Shown here in pieces: positions 18,525 to 27,257 of a stretch of 64,000 nucleotides of DNA (the first letter of the stretch is position 1; each line of letters starts with the position of its first letter). The notes under the pieces were generated by a model. It ran no database searches, was not told the DNA's origin, and saw only the letters and a list, made by a program, of their open reading frames with translations. The DNA is from Caryophanales bacterium UBA4855 (GTDB lineage Bacteria; Bacillota_I; Bacilli_A; RFN20; CAG-826). The position numbers were made by a program, and so were the translations under genes. The stretch lies in NCBI GenBank assembly GCA_002399785.1, contig DHEH01000010.1:124001-188000 (forward strand). Reading direction: 5' to 3'.

Positions 18525-18528
18525 ATTA

Positions 18529-18843
18529 TTATTCCATCCTTTCATCAATAATTGATAATTCTTTTTGATGATCTTTTCGAATAGATTCAAGTTGAATTCG
18601 GATTGTTTCGATAACAATTTTGTCATGATTGTTTGGCAACTTATGAGCTATACACTCAACATCACCAGATTCGATTGAGATTTTAAAGTATTCAATATTC
18701 TTTAAAGCGTTCAATCCGCCAATTACTATAGCGCTAATAGCACTACATACAATATCTTTACCGATTTCATCAAATTCAGCGTGACCCTTAACGGAAAACC
18801 CGTAAAAATCATCATCTTTTTTGTAAAAAACTGCTTTAACCAT
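18529..18843 (-). CDS. prp: Ribosomal-processing cysteine protease Prp (YsxB)
   Basis: 104 aa. Contains the family motif VKGHAEFDEIGKDIVCSAIS, in which the His of GHA (about residue 21) and the Cys of DIVCSA (about 33) form the catalytic pair. Prp removes the N-terminal leader of L27 during ribosome assembly. The gene sits between rplU and rpmA, its usual position, and its start overlaps the rplU stop (TAATG). The C-terminal helix is rich in charged residues. Confidence 0.94.
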   Translation of the reverse strand: MVKAVFYKKDDDFYGFSVKGHAEFDEIGKDIVCSAISAIVIGGLNALKNIEYFKISIESGDVECIAHKLPNNHDKIVIETIRIQLESIRKDHQKELSIIDERME

Positions 18844-19151
18844 TATGCATTAATACTTTTAATAGTTAAACAAGTATATGGTTGTCTATGACCAATTGTC
18901 TTATGATAATTAGCCTTAGCTTTATACTTATAGACTTTGATCTTTTTGCCTAAGCCTTGTTTCTCAACAGTAGCAACTACAGTTGCACCTTTAATTGTTG
19001 GGTTACCAGTTGTAATGGTTTTGTCACCAATTAAAAGAACATCCTTAAATGTGTAGTCTTTTCCAGTCTCAGCATCAAGTTTTTCAACATAGATTTTTTG
19101 ACCAACTTCTACTTTAAGTTGCTTTCCGCCAGATAAAATTATAGCGTACAT
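18843..19151 (-). CDS. rplU: Ribosomal protein L21
   Basis: 102 aa: MYAIILSGGKQLKVEVGQKIYVEKLDAETG at the N-terminus and KVYKYKAKANYHKTIGHRQPYTCLTIKSI at the C-terminus are the two L21 signatures. First gene of rplU-prp-rpmA, preceded by a structured leader and an AAGGAGG Shine-Dalgarno. Length is normal. Confidence 0.97.
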   Translation of the reverse strand: MYAIILSGGKQLKVEVGQKIYVEKLDAETGKDYTFKDVLLIGDKTITTGNPTIKGATVVATVEKQGLGKKIKVYKYKAKANYHKTIGHRQPYTCLTIKSINA

Positions 19152-19261
19152 TTTGCTTCCTCCTTATTTCGTAAATTACTCGCTTTTAAGGTAAATCTAA
19201 ATTAGAATGTTTACGACCTTTTTAATGCGGTTGTAGCTAATAACGAGTTACAACGTTAATG
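19152..19261 (-). promoter_or_regulatory. 5' leader of rplU, probable L21 leader
   Basis: About 110 nt of untranslated leader between a strong promoter and rplU. It contains a clear hairpin (GTTGTA ... TACAAC) and further G-containing segments unlike the AT-only gaps elsewhere. L21 leaders that bind the ribosomal protein are known at this position in low-GC Gram-positives. I assign it by position and structure; I could not run a covariance model. Confidence 0.55.
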
Positions 19262-19291
19262 AATATACCATAAAGTTGTACTATTTGTCAA
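19262..19291 (-). promoter_or_regulatory. rplU operon promoter
   Basis: Consensus TTGACA -35 (19286-19291) and TATATT -10 (19262-19267), 18-nt spacer, on the minus strand. It is the best -35 box in the window, as expected for a ribosomal operon. Confidence 0.75.
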
Positions 19292-19316
19292 ATATTTAGA
19301 TTATATATAATAATAA

Positions 19317-19996
19317 TTAGCTCAATAGTTTGTTTTCAAAAAAACTAAAATATGAAAATCGATTTATTATAATGTGATCTAATAATTTTATTCCGGTTTT
19401 ATCGAGCATCTTGTTCAGTTCATACGTTGAATATACATCATTATTTGATGGTATAATTTCATCATTAAGATGATTATGAATTAAAATTATTTTGTTTGTA
19501 CCGATTTTAACTAACTTTCCAATTAGTTCTTTAGATGAAAAATATATGTTATTTTTGTTGTTGCTTACAAAACAAAATTCTTCAATACGTTTTTCGTTTT
19601 TGTAAGCTAAAATCATTAGTTTTTCTTCTCTAGTATTTAAATATTTAAAAGAAAATTCTATACTTATTTTCATTGGGGAATAATCCTTAATTTTTAAATT
19701 TTGACAGATAATTGAAATAATTCTTTGAGTTAATTCAAATGAAGATAAAAGGGTTAATATTCTGGCCTTGGATAAGCCTCTTTCTTTATTTAAATCATCA
19801 TAATTAATTTTACTTAAATAAACGATGCTGTCGTTATTTTTTAGTAAATTATTAGCAATATCAAGTGATGAATTGCCACGAATACCACTTGAAATCAAAA
19901 GAGCAATCAATTCACTATCGCTTAAGTTATTAATACCTTTTTTAATAGTTTTTTTCTTGGTCTACATTCTTCTACTAGATCTTGAATTCGACTCAT
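19317..19996 (-). CDS. radC: RadC family JAB/MPN protein, split by a -1 frameshift
   Basis: The 3' part (from 19942) encodes GINNLSDSELIALLISSG, the RadC N-terminal helical domain, and a C-terminal JAMM-type domain with HNHLNDEIIPSNND (H-x-H...S..D) near the end. The missing start is in another frame: ATG at 19996 gives MSRIQDLVEECRPRKKLLKK, the usual RadC N-terminus. A -1 shift at A AAA AAG (19937-19943) joins it to GINNLSD; otherwise the first frame stops after four more codons. Joined, the product is about 226 aa, the normal RadC length. Its ATG directly follows the TAG of the 59-aa gene upstream. The cause may be mutation, a homopolymer sequencing error or programmed frameshifting. RadC's cellular role is not established. 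Confidence 0.8.
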
Positions 19997-20176
19997 CTAC
20001 TTCCATGTGAAAGACCATCCACCAGGAATTTTGACTGATCCATTTTTACTTTTAAATAACTGATAAATAATAACTGCGACAACTGCAATAGCCATAACTG
20101 CTAAAACGGCCGTTAAAGTTATTGCTTCACCAGGTGAAGTTAAAAGTTCAACATCATTTAATGGAATTTTTCTCAT
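19997..20176 (-). CDS. 59-aa single-span membrane peptide, unknown function
   Basis: ATG at 20176 is preceded by a perfect AAGGAGGT at ideal spacing. The product starts MRKIPLNDVELLTSPGEAIT, has one hydrophobic helix (about 20-41, LTAVLAVMAIAVVAVIIYQLF), then a short basic linker and ends KIPGGWSFTWK. It lies 45 nt after valS, and its TAG touches the radC ATG, so radC is translationally coupled to it. The strong ribosome site, the clean TM segment and the aromatic Gly-Gly-Trp tail argue for a real gene. I do not recognise the family. A membrane-anchored peptide or small holin/bacteriocin-like protein are possibilities only. Confidence 0.75.
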   Translation of the reverse strand: MRKIPLNDVELLTSPGEAITLTAVLAVMAIAVVAVIIYQLFKSKNGSVKIPGGWSFTWK

Positions 20177-20183
20177 TTAATTA

Positions 20184-20213
20184 CCTCCTTACATACAAGA
20201 TGCCAAAAGGAGG
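20184..20213 (-). promoter_or_regulatory. Hairpin that can sequester the Shine-Dalgarno of the 59-aa gene
   Basis: On the minus strand CCTCCTT (20207-20213) pairs perfectly over 7 bp with AAGGAGG (20184-20190), leaving a 16-nt loop. The upstream arm begins 8 nt past the valS stop codon, so terminating valS ribosomes could open it. Confidence 0.45.
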
Positions 20214-20221
20214 CAATTTTT

Positions 20222-22810
20222 CTACCCTAAATTTTTAATTTTATTAAGAATTTCTTCTAATTGTTTTTTATAATTCTCGTATTTGGCTGTTTCTATGTCG
20301 ATTTTAGCTTTTGGAGCTTTTGCAACAAAGTTTGAATTATTCAATAACCCTTTACTTCTCTTTATTTCAGATTCAAGTCCATTCTGTTGCTTCTTTAATG
20401 TATTAATAAGTTCGGATTTGTCGACATTATCAATAATAAAAAGTGTAAAACCATCCAAAACAAATGCAGTTGAATTCTTTACTTCTTCTTTTACTATTTG
20501 ACTATCCTTAGCAAAACTAAAACGCGCTAAATAAGGAAGCAAATCTTTTGAAAAATCACCCATAACACTTAAAGAAATAGAAGTGTTTGGAGCTAATTTA
20601 TTATTAACTTTGTAAGATCTAATTGATTCTATTGCTTGATTCAACTTGTTAACCTTACGAATATCTTTTGCAAAAACAAATTTCTTTTCAAACACAGGAT
20701 AATCTTCTAGCATTACCGAATCTTTATGTTCTGGTAAATTTAAGTAGATTTCTTCGCTAATAAATGGTGAGAATGGATAAATCATCATAACTACAGCCTT
20801 TAATACCTTAAGTAAGGTCCGATAAGTACCATAATTATAGTTATTTTCGTTATTTAAACTAACTTTTGTATACTCAAGATAAGTTGAACAAAAATCATCA
20901 TAAACAAAATTATAAAGGACACTTGAAGCGATTCCGTATTCATATTTATCCATATATTTTGTAACTTTTTTAACAGTCTCTTCTAATTTTGTCAAAATGT
21001 ACTTGTCAATAGAATTAAGTTTCTTTGTATCAACATTTTGATTCTTAAAATCTTCAGGAATAGTCATTAAAATATAACGAGCACTATTCCATATTTTATT
21101 TAAATAATTATTTGCTGCTTGAACTTTTTCTTCTTCATAACGCATATCAAGTCCAGGAGTAGCAGTTGTTGCTAAGAAATAACGCAAACTGTCAACACCA
21201 TATTTATTTATGACATCAATTGGATCTACACCATTTCCCAAAGATTTAGACATTTTTCTTCCTCGAGAATCACGTACAAGGCCATGAATTAACACATCTT
21301 TAAATGGAGCTTTTCCGGTGAAAGTAAGTCCTTGAAAGTACATTCTAGCGACCCAGAAAAAGATAATATCATATCCAGTTACCATTAAATCTAACGGAAA
21401 ATAACGTTTAAAATCTTCAGTTTCTTCTGGCCAACCTAACGTAGCGAAAGTCCATAAAGCACTACTAAACCATGTATCAAAAACATCTTCATCTTGTATC
21501 CAATTTTCAATATCTTCAGGTGCTTTTTGACTAACTAGTAGTTTATTAGTGGTTTTTGAGTAAAATACTGGTATTCTATGTCCCCACCAAAGTTGTCTTG
21601 ATATGCACCAATCATCACATTGTCCCATCCAGCGAAGCAAAACTTTTTCAAAGCGTTTTGGGATAAAATTAACTTTATCATCACTCTTTTGATTTTCGAT
21701 AACCGCATCACTCAATTTATCCATCTTAACAAACCATTGTTTAGATAATAATGGCTCAACAACAGCATCGCTTCTTTCGCTGTGTCCAACTTGGTGTTTA
21801 ATCTTTTCTATCTTAATTAAATTGTCATCATTCTTTATATTTTCAACTAATAATTTACGACATTCAAAACGATCCATACCTTTATAGATACCAGTATTAT
21901 CTGCCATTGTACCATCAACATTCATAATAATTGGATGAGGCATATTATGTTTTTTACCAATAAGAAAATCGTTTGGATCGTGAGCTGGCGTGCACTTCAT
22001 AGCACCAGTTCCAAAATCAACATCAACATATTCGTCGGCAATAACCGGAATCACTTCATTGTTAGCTGGATTAATTACTTTTTTACCAACTACATCTTTA
22101 TATCGTTTATCTTTAGGGTTTACAACAATACAGGTATCGCCAAACATGGTTTCAGGTCTTGTAGTTGCAATCGTTAAAAATTTGCTCTTATCATCATTAA
22201 AACGATATTTAAAATAGAAGAATTCTCCTTCATCTTCTTTATAAATAACCTCAATACTGCTTAAAGCAGTTCTCATAACTGGATCATAATTTATAATACG
22301 TTCTCCACGGTAAACTAAACCTTTATCATACATAGTCTTAAAAACTTTAAAAACGGCTTCTTGAAAGCCTTCATCCATAGTAAATCTTTCACGGGAATAA
22401 TCGAGCATAAGGCCCATTTTTGCCCATTGATCGTGGATAATTGAAGAATATTTATCTTTCCAAGCAAAAGCTTCTTTCATAAAAGCTTCTCTTCCAATGG
22501 TAAATCTATCAGTGCCTTCTTCTTTTAATTTGGCATCAACTTTAGCTTGAGTAGCGATTCCTGCATGATCACATCCTGGTAAATATAAAACATCAAAGCC
22601 TTTGGCTTTTTTATATCTACAAGAAATATCTTGAATAGTCGTATCACAAGAGTGTCCAATATGTAATTTACCAGTGACATTTGGAGGAGGAATCACCATC
22701 GAAAATTTTTGTTTACTAACATCACCTGCAGTAAAATAACCTTTATTTTTCCAATTTTCGTACTTTCCGGCTTCTACAGCCTTAAAGTCGTATCTTTTAT
22801 CTAAAGCCAT
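20222..22810 (-). CDS. valS: Valyl-tRNA synthetase
   Basis: 862 aa class I synthetase: PPPNVTGKLHIGHSCDTTIQD (HIGH, about 40-60), an editing domain (TTRPETMFGDTCIVVNPKD, TPAHDPNDF), GRKMSKSLGNGVDPIDVI (KMSKS, near 515-530), the anticodon domain, and a C-terminal coiled coil (KKQQNGLESEIKRSKGLLNN) typical of ValRS. AAGGAG precedes the start. It follows engB by 4 nt in the tig-lon-engB-valS run. No T-box or tRNA-dependent leader is visible. Confidence 0.97.
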   Translation of the reverse strand: MALDKRYDFKAVEAGKYENWKNKGYFTAGDVSKQKFSMVIPPPNVTGKLHIGHSCDTTIQDISCRYKKAKGFDVLYLPGCDHAGIATQAKVDAKLKEEGTDRFTIGREAFMKEAFAWKDKYSSIIHDQWAKMGLMLDYSRERFTMDEGFQEAVFKVFKTMYDKGLVYRGERIINYDPVMRTALSSIEVIYKEDEGEFFYFKYRFNDDKSKFLTIATTRPETMFGDTCIVVNPKDKRYKDVVGKKVINPANNEVIPVIADEYVDVDFGTGAMKCTPAHDPNDFLIGKKHNMPHPIIMNVDGTMADNTGIYKGMDRFECRKLLVENIKNDDNLIKIEKIKHQVGHSERSDAVVEPLLSKQWFVKMDKLSDAVIENQKSDDKVNFIPKRFEKVLLRWMGQCDDWCISRQLWWGHRIPVFYSKTTNKLLVSQKAPEDIENWIQDEDVFDTWFSSALWTFATLGWPEETEDFKRYFPLDLMVTGYDIIFFWVARMYFQGLTFTGKAPFKDVLIHGLVRDSRGRKMSKSLGNGVDPIDVINKYGVDSLRYFLATTATPGLDMRYEEEKVQAANNYLNKIWNSARYILMTIPEDFKNQNVDTKKLNSIDKYILTKLEETVKKVTKYMDKYEYGIASSVLYNFVYDDFCSTYLEYTKVSLNNENNYNYGTYRTLLKVLKAVVMMIYPFSPFISEEIYLNLPEHKDSVMLEDYPVFEKKFVFAKDIRKVNKLNQAIESIRSYKVNNKLAPNTSISLSVMGDFSKDLLPYLARFSFAKDSQIVKEEVKNSTAFVLDGFTLFIIDNVDKSELINTLKKQQNGLESEIKRSKGLLNNSNFVAKAPKAKIDIETAKYENYKKQLEEILNKIKNLG

Positions 22811-22814
22811 AACT

Positions 22815-23411
22815 TTATCTCCTTAATGCACTATCTATTCTTTGCTTTAAAAATCCTAAAGAATCTTTATTTTTACTTGAGGTAAGAATAACTTGATCTT
22901 TAGAAATTGTTTCGTTCAAACCTAAATCAAGATTTTTATATATTTTTGCTTTTTCACTTTGGTTCAATTTATCACATTTTGTCATCGCTATAATATAAGG
23001 ATAAGAAAAATGTTTCAAATATATATAAAAATCTTGGTCATCTTGAGTTGGAAGATGCCTGCTATCTAATAAAAAAACAATCAATTTTAAATTAGCATTA
23101 TCAGTAAAATAAGAATCGAAAATTTTACCATAAAATTCATAATCAATATCTTTTTTAGCGCTAAATCCATAACCTGGAGAATCAACAAAATAAAAAGAAT
23201 TGTCGATCATAAAATAATTAAGTAATCTTGTATGTCCTGGAGTTTTGCTGGTGAAAGCCAATGCTTTTTGATTAGCCAAAGCATTAATCAGACTGGATTT
23301 TCCGACATTACTTTTGCCAACAAAAAGAATCTCCTCTAAATGAGGTAGAGGAGAATCTTTTAAATCGACAATCGATGTAATAAATTTTGCAGTTTTGTAG
23401 CAGTTTTCCAT
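22815..23411 (-). CDS. engB: Ribosome biogenesis GTPase EngB/YsxC
   Basis: 198 aa small GTPase. G1 FVGKSNVGKSSLINAL (about 30-45), G2 TSKTPGHTRLLNYF, G3 FVDSPGYGFSAK, G4 MTKCDKL and G5 TSSKNK are all visible. It assists 50S subunit assembly. It sits directly downstream of lon (1-nt gap), a pairing common in Firmicutes. Confidence 0.96.
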   Translation of the reverse strand: MENCYKTAKFITSIVDLKDSPLPHLEEILFVGKSNVGKSSLINALANQKALAFTSKTPGHTRLLNYFMIDNSFYFVDSPGYGFSAKKDIDYEFYGKIFDSYFTDNANLKLIVFLLDSRHLPTQDDQDFYIYLKHFSYPYIIAMTKCDKLNQSEKAKIYKNLDLGLNETISKDQVILTSSKNKDSLGFLKQRIDSALRR

Positions 23412-23412
23412 A

Positions 23413-25782
23413 TTATTTTAAACAGAATTTGATAGCTTCATCAACTAAAGTCATGTAAATAATTTTTAAATTATCTTTAACTTCTTTTGGAAGCTCATCA
23501 GCATTCTTTTTGTTTTCTTTCGGAACGATAATAGTCTTAATTCCACTTCTTAAAGCAGCTAAACTCTTCTCCCTAAGCCCACCAATTGGAAGAGCTTTTC
23601 CACGAAGAGTAACTTCTCCAGTCATAGCAATATCGCCACTAACTGGGCGTTTTGTAAAGGCACTTACCATAGCGGTTGTGATTGCACAGCCAGCACTTGG
23701 TCCATCTTTAGAGACGGCGCCTTCAGGAACGTGAACATGAATATCATTTTCACTAAATAACTTGTCATCAATATTAAACTTTTTAGAATTAGCTTTTATG
23801 TAATCTAAAGCAATTTGACAAGATTCTTTCATGACATCACCCAATTTACCAGTTAATAGCAAATTCCCTTTCCCCGGGAAATAATTAACTTCTATCGGAA
23901 GAATATCGCCACCGTATGGAGTCCAGGCTAAACCTGTTACAACACCAATTTGTGGGTCTTTCTCTTTTTTTGTTTTATCAAAATCTTCAATTCCTAAATA
24001 TTTTTTTACTTCTTCAGGAGTTAAAGTGACTTTGCCTTTAATTTTGCCATTCAATAAGCCAACTACAACTTTTCTTAAAATACTAGCAATTTTACGTTCA
24101 AGATCTCTTACGCCACTTTCCATAGTGTAATGTTCAACAATGTAAGCGATTGCTTCATCATTAAATTCTACTTGTTCTGGTTTTAAACCATTATTAGAAA
24201 ACTCTCTTTTTATTAAGAAATCTTTAGCGATATGAATTTTATCAATAAGTGTGTAACTTTCAACTTCGATAAGTTCCAATCTATCCATTAAAGGAGCTGG
24301 AATCGTATTTAAATCGTTAGCAGTACAAATAAAGAGTACGTTGCTTAAATCGTAATTAACTTCAAGATAATTGTCGTTGAAATTAGTATTTTGCTCTGGA
24401 TCAAGAACCTCAAGTAAAGCACTACTTGGATCACCTTTAAAAGAATCATGACTTAATTTATCGATTTCATCGAGTAAAAATACAGGATTATCAACTTTAA
24501 CTTTTCTCAATAAATTAATAATTCTTCCAGGTCTAGAACCAACATAAGTTCTTCTGTGTCCTCTAATTTCACCTTCATCACTAACTCCACCTAAGGAACA
24601 TTTAATAAATTTTCTTCCTAAAGCACGAGCGATTGATTGACTTAAACTAGTTTTTCCACATCCTGGAGGTCCATAAAAACAAAGAATAGGAGATTTTAAG
24701 TTGCCATTCATCTTTTTAACAGCTAAATATTCAACAATTCTCTCTTTAACTTTCTTTAATCCATAATGATCTTCATCAAGTACTTTTTTAGCATTGATAA
24801 CATCATCATTATCAGGAGTATGTTCAAACCATGGGACGCTCATCAAGATTGTAATATAATCTTGAATTAAACTAGATTCAAGACTGCCTTGAGGCATAGT
24901 ATTCAACCTTTTTAATTCATCTTTAACTTTATCCTTAACTTCTTGTGGATAAGGATTTTTTTCGAGTTGTTCAGTAATTTTATCTTGAATTTTTCTTGTA
25001 TCATCACCTAATTCAGTTTGGATTGCCTTCATCTTTTCGCGTAAAAAATATTCTTTTTGTTGTTTATTCGTTGAATCACGAACCATTTCATTAATTTTAT
25101 TTTCAATATCATTATCAGAAAGAAATAATGTAAATTGATTAATTAAAGCATATAAAAAATCTTTAATGTCAGCAGAAGAATAAATTTCCTGGCGAATTTC
25201 TTGCTTAACATTAATAATATTAAGCATTCTATAACATAATTCAGAAGCAGTCATACCATTTGTTAAACGTAATTTAAAATCTCGATCTTCTTCGAAATTT
25301 AAAAAACTTTTATCGGTATTGTACGACCCTAAAATCATGTTAACTAATTTTTTAACCAATATAGTTTCGGTATTTAAATCGGTGCTTATCAATGGAAACT
25401 TTTCATACTCTGAATAAACAAAATTACCTAAAGCATTAAATGTTGGTTTTATAAATTTAACACGTTCAACACCTTGAACTGAAATTCTTAAAATTTTCCC
25501 AACTTTTTGACAATTAACAACTCTACAAAGAGTTCCGATTAAATAAATATCATCAACATTAAAAGGATTTTTTTCATCGATATCTTTTTTTTGAGATGTA
25601 ACCAAAACATAATTGTTAAATTTTGAGGTAGATTCGTTAGCGGCATTGATTGACATTTGTCTTTGCGCACTAAAAACCTCGTTTCTCGAAGGCAAAACAA
25701 TGCCTCCGATTGTAACGATTACTGGTAAAGCCTGAATTTCAGGCTTTATTTGATCAACAACTTCGTTTTCATTAATATCCAT
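23413..25782 (-). CDS. lon: ATP-dependent protease Lon
   Basis: 789 aa using the ATG at 25782, which has a GGAG Shine-Dalgarno; a TTG 12 nt upstream is the alternative. N-terminal substrate domain (LPVIVTIGGIVLPSRNEVF...), helical linker, AAA+ domain with FYGPPGCGKTSLSQSIA and VFLLDEIDKL (about 350-430), and the C-terminal protease with PEGAVSKDGPSAGCAITTA, where Ser of DGPSAG is the nucleophile and a Lys about 43 residues later completes the dyad. It degrades misfolded and regulatory proteins. It sits 28 nt after tig and shares its promoter. Confidence 0.96.
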   Translation of the reverse strand: MDINENEVVDQIKPEIQALPVIVTIGGIVLPSRNEVFSAQRQMSINAANESTSKFNNYVLVTSQKKDIDEKNPFNVDDIYLIGTLCRVVNCQKVGKILRISVQGVERVKFIKPTFNALGNFVYSEYEKFPLISTDLNTETILVKKLVNMILGSYNTDKSFLNFEEDRDFKLRLTNGMTASELCYRMLNIINVKQEIRQEIYSSADIKDFLYALINQFTLFLSDNDIENKINEMVRDSTNKQQKEYFLREKMKAIQTELGDDTRKIQDKITEQLEKNPYPQEVKDKVKDELKRLNTMPQGSLESSLIQDYITILMSVPWFEHTPDNDDVINAKKVLDEDHYGLKKVKERIVEYLAVKKMNGNLKSPILCFYGPPGCGKTSLSQSIARALGRKFIKCSLGGVSDEGEIRGHRRTYVGSRPGRIINLLRKVKVDNPVFLLDEIDKLSHDSFKGDPSSALLEVLDPEQNTNFNDNYLEVNYDLSNVLFICTANDLNTIPAPLMDRLELIEVESYTLIDKIHIAKDFLIKREFSNNGLKPEQVEFNDEAIAYIVEHYTMESGVRDLERKIASILRKVVVGLLNGKIKGKVTLTPEEVKKYLGIEDFDKTKKEKDPQIGVVTGLAWTPYGGDILPIEVNYFPGKGNLLLTGKLGDVMKESCQIALDYIKANSKKFNIDDKLFSENDIHVHVPEGAVSKDGPSAGCAITTAMVSAFTKRPVSGDIAMTGEVTLRGKALPIGGLREKSLAALRSGIKTIIVPKENKKNADELPKEVKDNLKIIYMTLVDEAIKFCLK

Positions 25783-25810
25783 TAAAATCTCCAAAATAAT
25801 TAAAATTCAA

Positions 25811-27169
25811 CTATTTAGCTTCCTTTTTAGCAGCAGTTTTTTTAGCTTTGACTTCTTTAGCTGGTTTTTCTTCAGCAACAGCTTTTTCGCCTAAAGGAGC
25901 ATTGTTAGCTTCTAAGAAGTTTAAAATCTTTCTATTAAGCAAATTGCTAACTAATTGTTGTTGTTGGCTAGCATACATTTTCTTAAGTTCTTCAACTTTC
26001 ATGTTGTACATTTTGGCAGAATTCTCATAGAATTCATCTAATTCTTTCTGAGAAACAATTAAACCTTCAACTTGAGCAATCTTATCGACAACAACAGTTG
26101 CAACAAGTTTGTTCTTGGCTTGACCTTTGAATTCAACTTCTAACTTAGCATCATCCATGCCAGTAATTTCTTTATATTGTTCAAAAGTTAATCCGTTTTG
26201 AGAAATTTGTTGAATCATATTTTCTTTTAAACTTTTTGCTTCGTTTTCAATAACAGCGTCAGCGATAACGACTTCGCTATTTTTGCAAATTTGGTCGATT
26301 AAATCTTGCATATATTTGTTTTTGCTATCTTTAGCTTTTTTGCCTAAAATTTGTTTTTCTTCATATTCTTTTAAAGCTTTGACAGTGTTGACGTCAGTAA
26401 TTTTAAGACCAGCAACAAATTCATCTTCAAGTTTTGGAGATTGTTTTGTCTTAATTTCATGAATCATACAAGCAAATTTGGCTTTTTTACCAGCTAAATC
26501 TTTAATGTATTGATCTGGGAATGTAACTTCAACATCTTTTTTGGTTTCACTTGTAACACCGATTAATTGATCTTCAAATCCAGGAACAAATGTATTTGAA
26601 CCTAAAACAAGTGAATAGTTGTCGGAACTTCCGCCATCAAATTCTTTTCCATCGATGTAGCCTTTAAAATCAAAAACTACTGTATCGCCTTTTTCAGCAG
26701 CACCTTCTTTTAAAACTAATTCACTATTATCTTCAAGTAATTTAGCAATAGCTTCATCAACTTCGGCATTGGTGACTGATGGAACTTCTTGAGCAAGGTG
26801 AATATCCTTGTATTGACCTAATTTAACTTCAGGATAAACCGTAATTGTAAAAACAACTTCAAGTTCTGTATCACTAAATTTTGTGACCTTAACTTCAGGA
26901 GCAACAAATGGTCTTAATTTGTTCTCTTTGCAAGAATCATCAAATAATTTTGGAATAACAACATTGATTTGTTCGTTTCCTAAATCTTGTGGATTAATTT
27001 TTTCTTTAGCTAAATCTAGAGGAGCTTGTCCTTTTCTAAATCCTTTGATTTGAACGTTGCTAGCTAATCTTTTTAAAGCCTTATCTTTAGCATCTGCCCA
27101 AACCTTTCCGTTAATTGAAGCGGTAACTTCATATATTCCGTTTCCTTTGTTTACTAATTTTGTAGCCAT
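25811..27169 (-). CDS. tig: Trigger factor (ribosome-bound chaperone, PPIase)
   Basis: 452 aa. The ribosome-binding domain carries IKGFRKGQAPLDLA (FRxGxxP signature, about 42-55). The FKBP-type PPIase domain spans roughly 155-240 (GDTVVFDFKGYIDGKEFDGGSSDNYSLVLGSNTFVPGFEDQLIG), followed by the helical C-terminal chaperone arms. It ends in a Lys/Ala-rich tail (KEVKAKKTAAKKEAK). ATG at 27169 is chosen over an upstream TTG because it follows AAAGGAA and restores the expected MATK start. It heads tig-lon-engB-valS behind a promoter carrying a long palindrome. Confidence 0.95.
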   Translation of the reverse strand: MATKLVNKGNGIYEVTASINGKVWADAKDKALKRLASNVQIKGFRKGQAPLDLAKEKINPQDLGNEQINVVIPKLFDDSCKENKLRPFVAPEVKVTKFSDTELEVVFTITVYPEVKLGQYKDIHLAQEVPSVTNAEVDEAIAKLLEDNSELVLKEGAAEKGDTVVFDFKGYIDGKEFDGGSSDNYSLVLGSNTFVPGFEDQLIGVTSETKKDVEVTFPDQYIKDLAGKKAKFACMIHEIKTKQSPKLEDEFVAGLKITDVNTVKALKEYEEKQILGKKAKDSKNKYMQDLIDQICKNSEVVIADAVIENEAKSLKENMIQQISQNGLTFEQYKEITGMDDAKLEVEFKGQAKNKLVATVVVDKIAQVEGLIVSQKELDEFYENSAKMYNMKVEELKKMYASQQQQLVSNLLNRKILNFLEANNAPLGEKAVAEEKPAKEVKAKKTAAKKEAK

Positions 27170-27206
27170 ATTTTTTCTATTTCCTTTCAAATTGCGTACG
27201 ATTAAA

Positions 27207-27233
27207 ATTATATACTAGATTTAAAATCTAGTA
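27207..27233 (-). promoter_or_regulatory. tig-lon promoter with 21-bp palindromic operator
   Basis: TATAAT -10 (27207-27212) abuts a perfect 10-1-10 palindrome (27213-27233; half-site TACTAGATTT). A TTTACT -35 overlaps the far arm at 17-nt spacing, so a protein bound there would cover the whole promoter spacer. It is not CIRCE (TTAGCACTC) or a CtsR heptad repeat. Confidence 0.65.
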
Positions 27234-27257
27234 AAGACAAACACCCTTTTTACATAG

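Noticed and set aside
25783..27257. CIRCE or CtsR site before tig-lon
   Set aside because: Neither TTAGCACTC-N9-GAGTGCTAA nor the GGTCAAA heptad repeat is present; the palindrome there is different.
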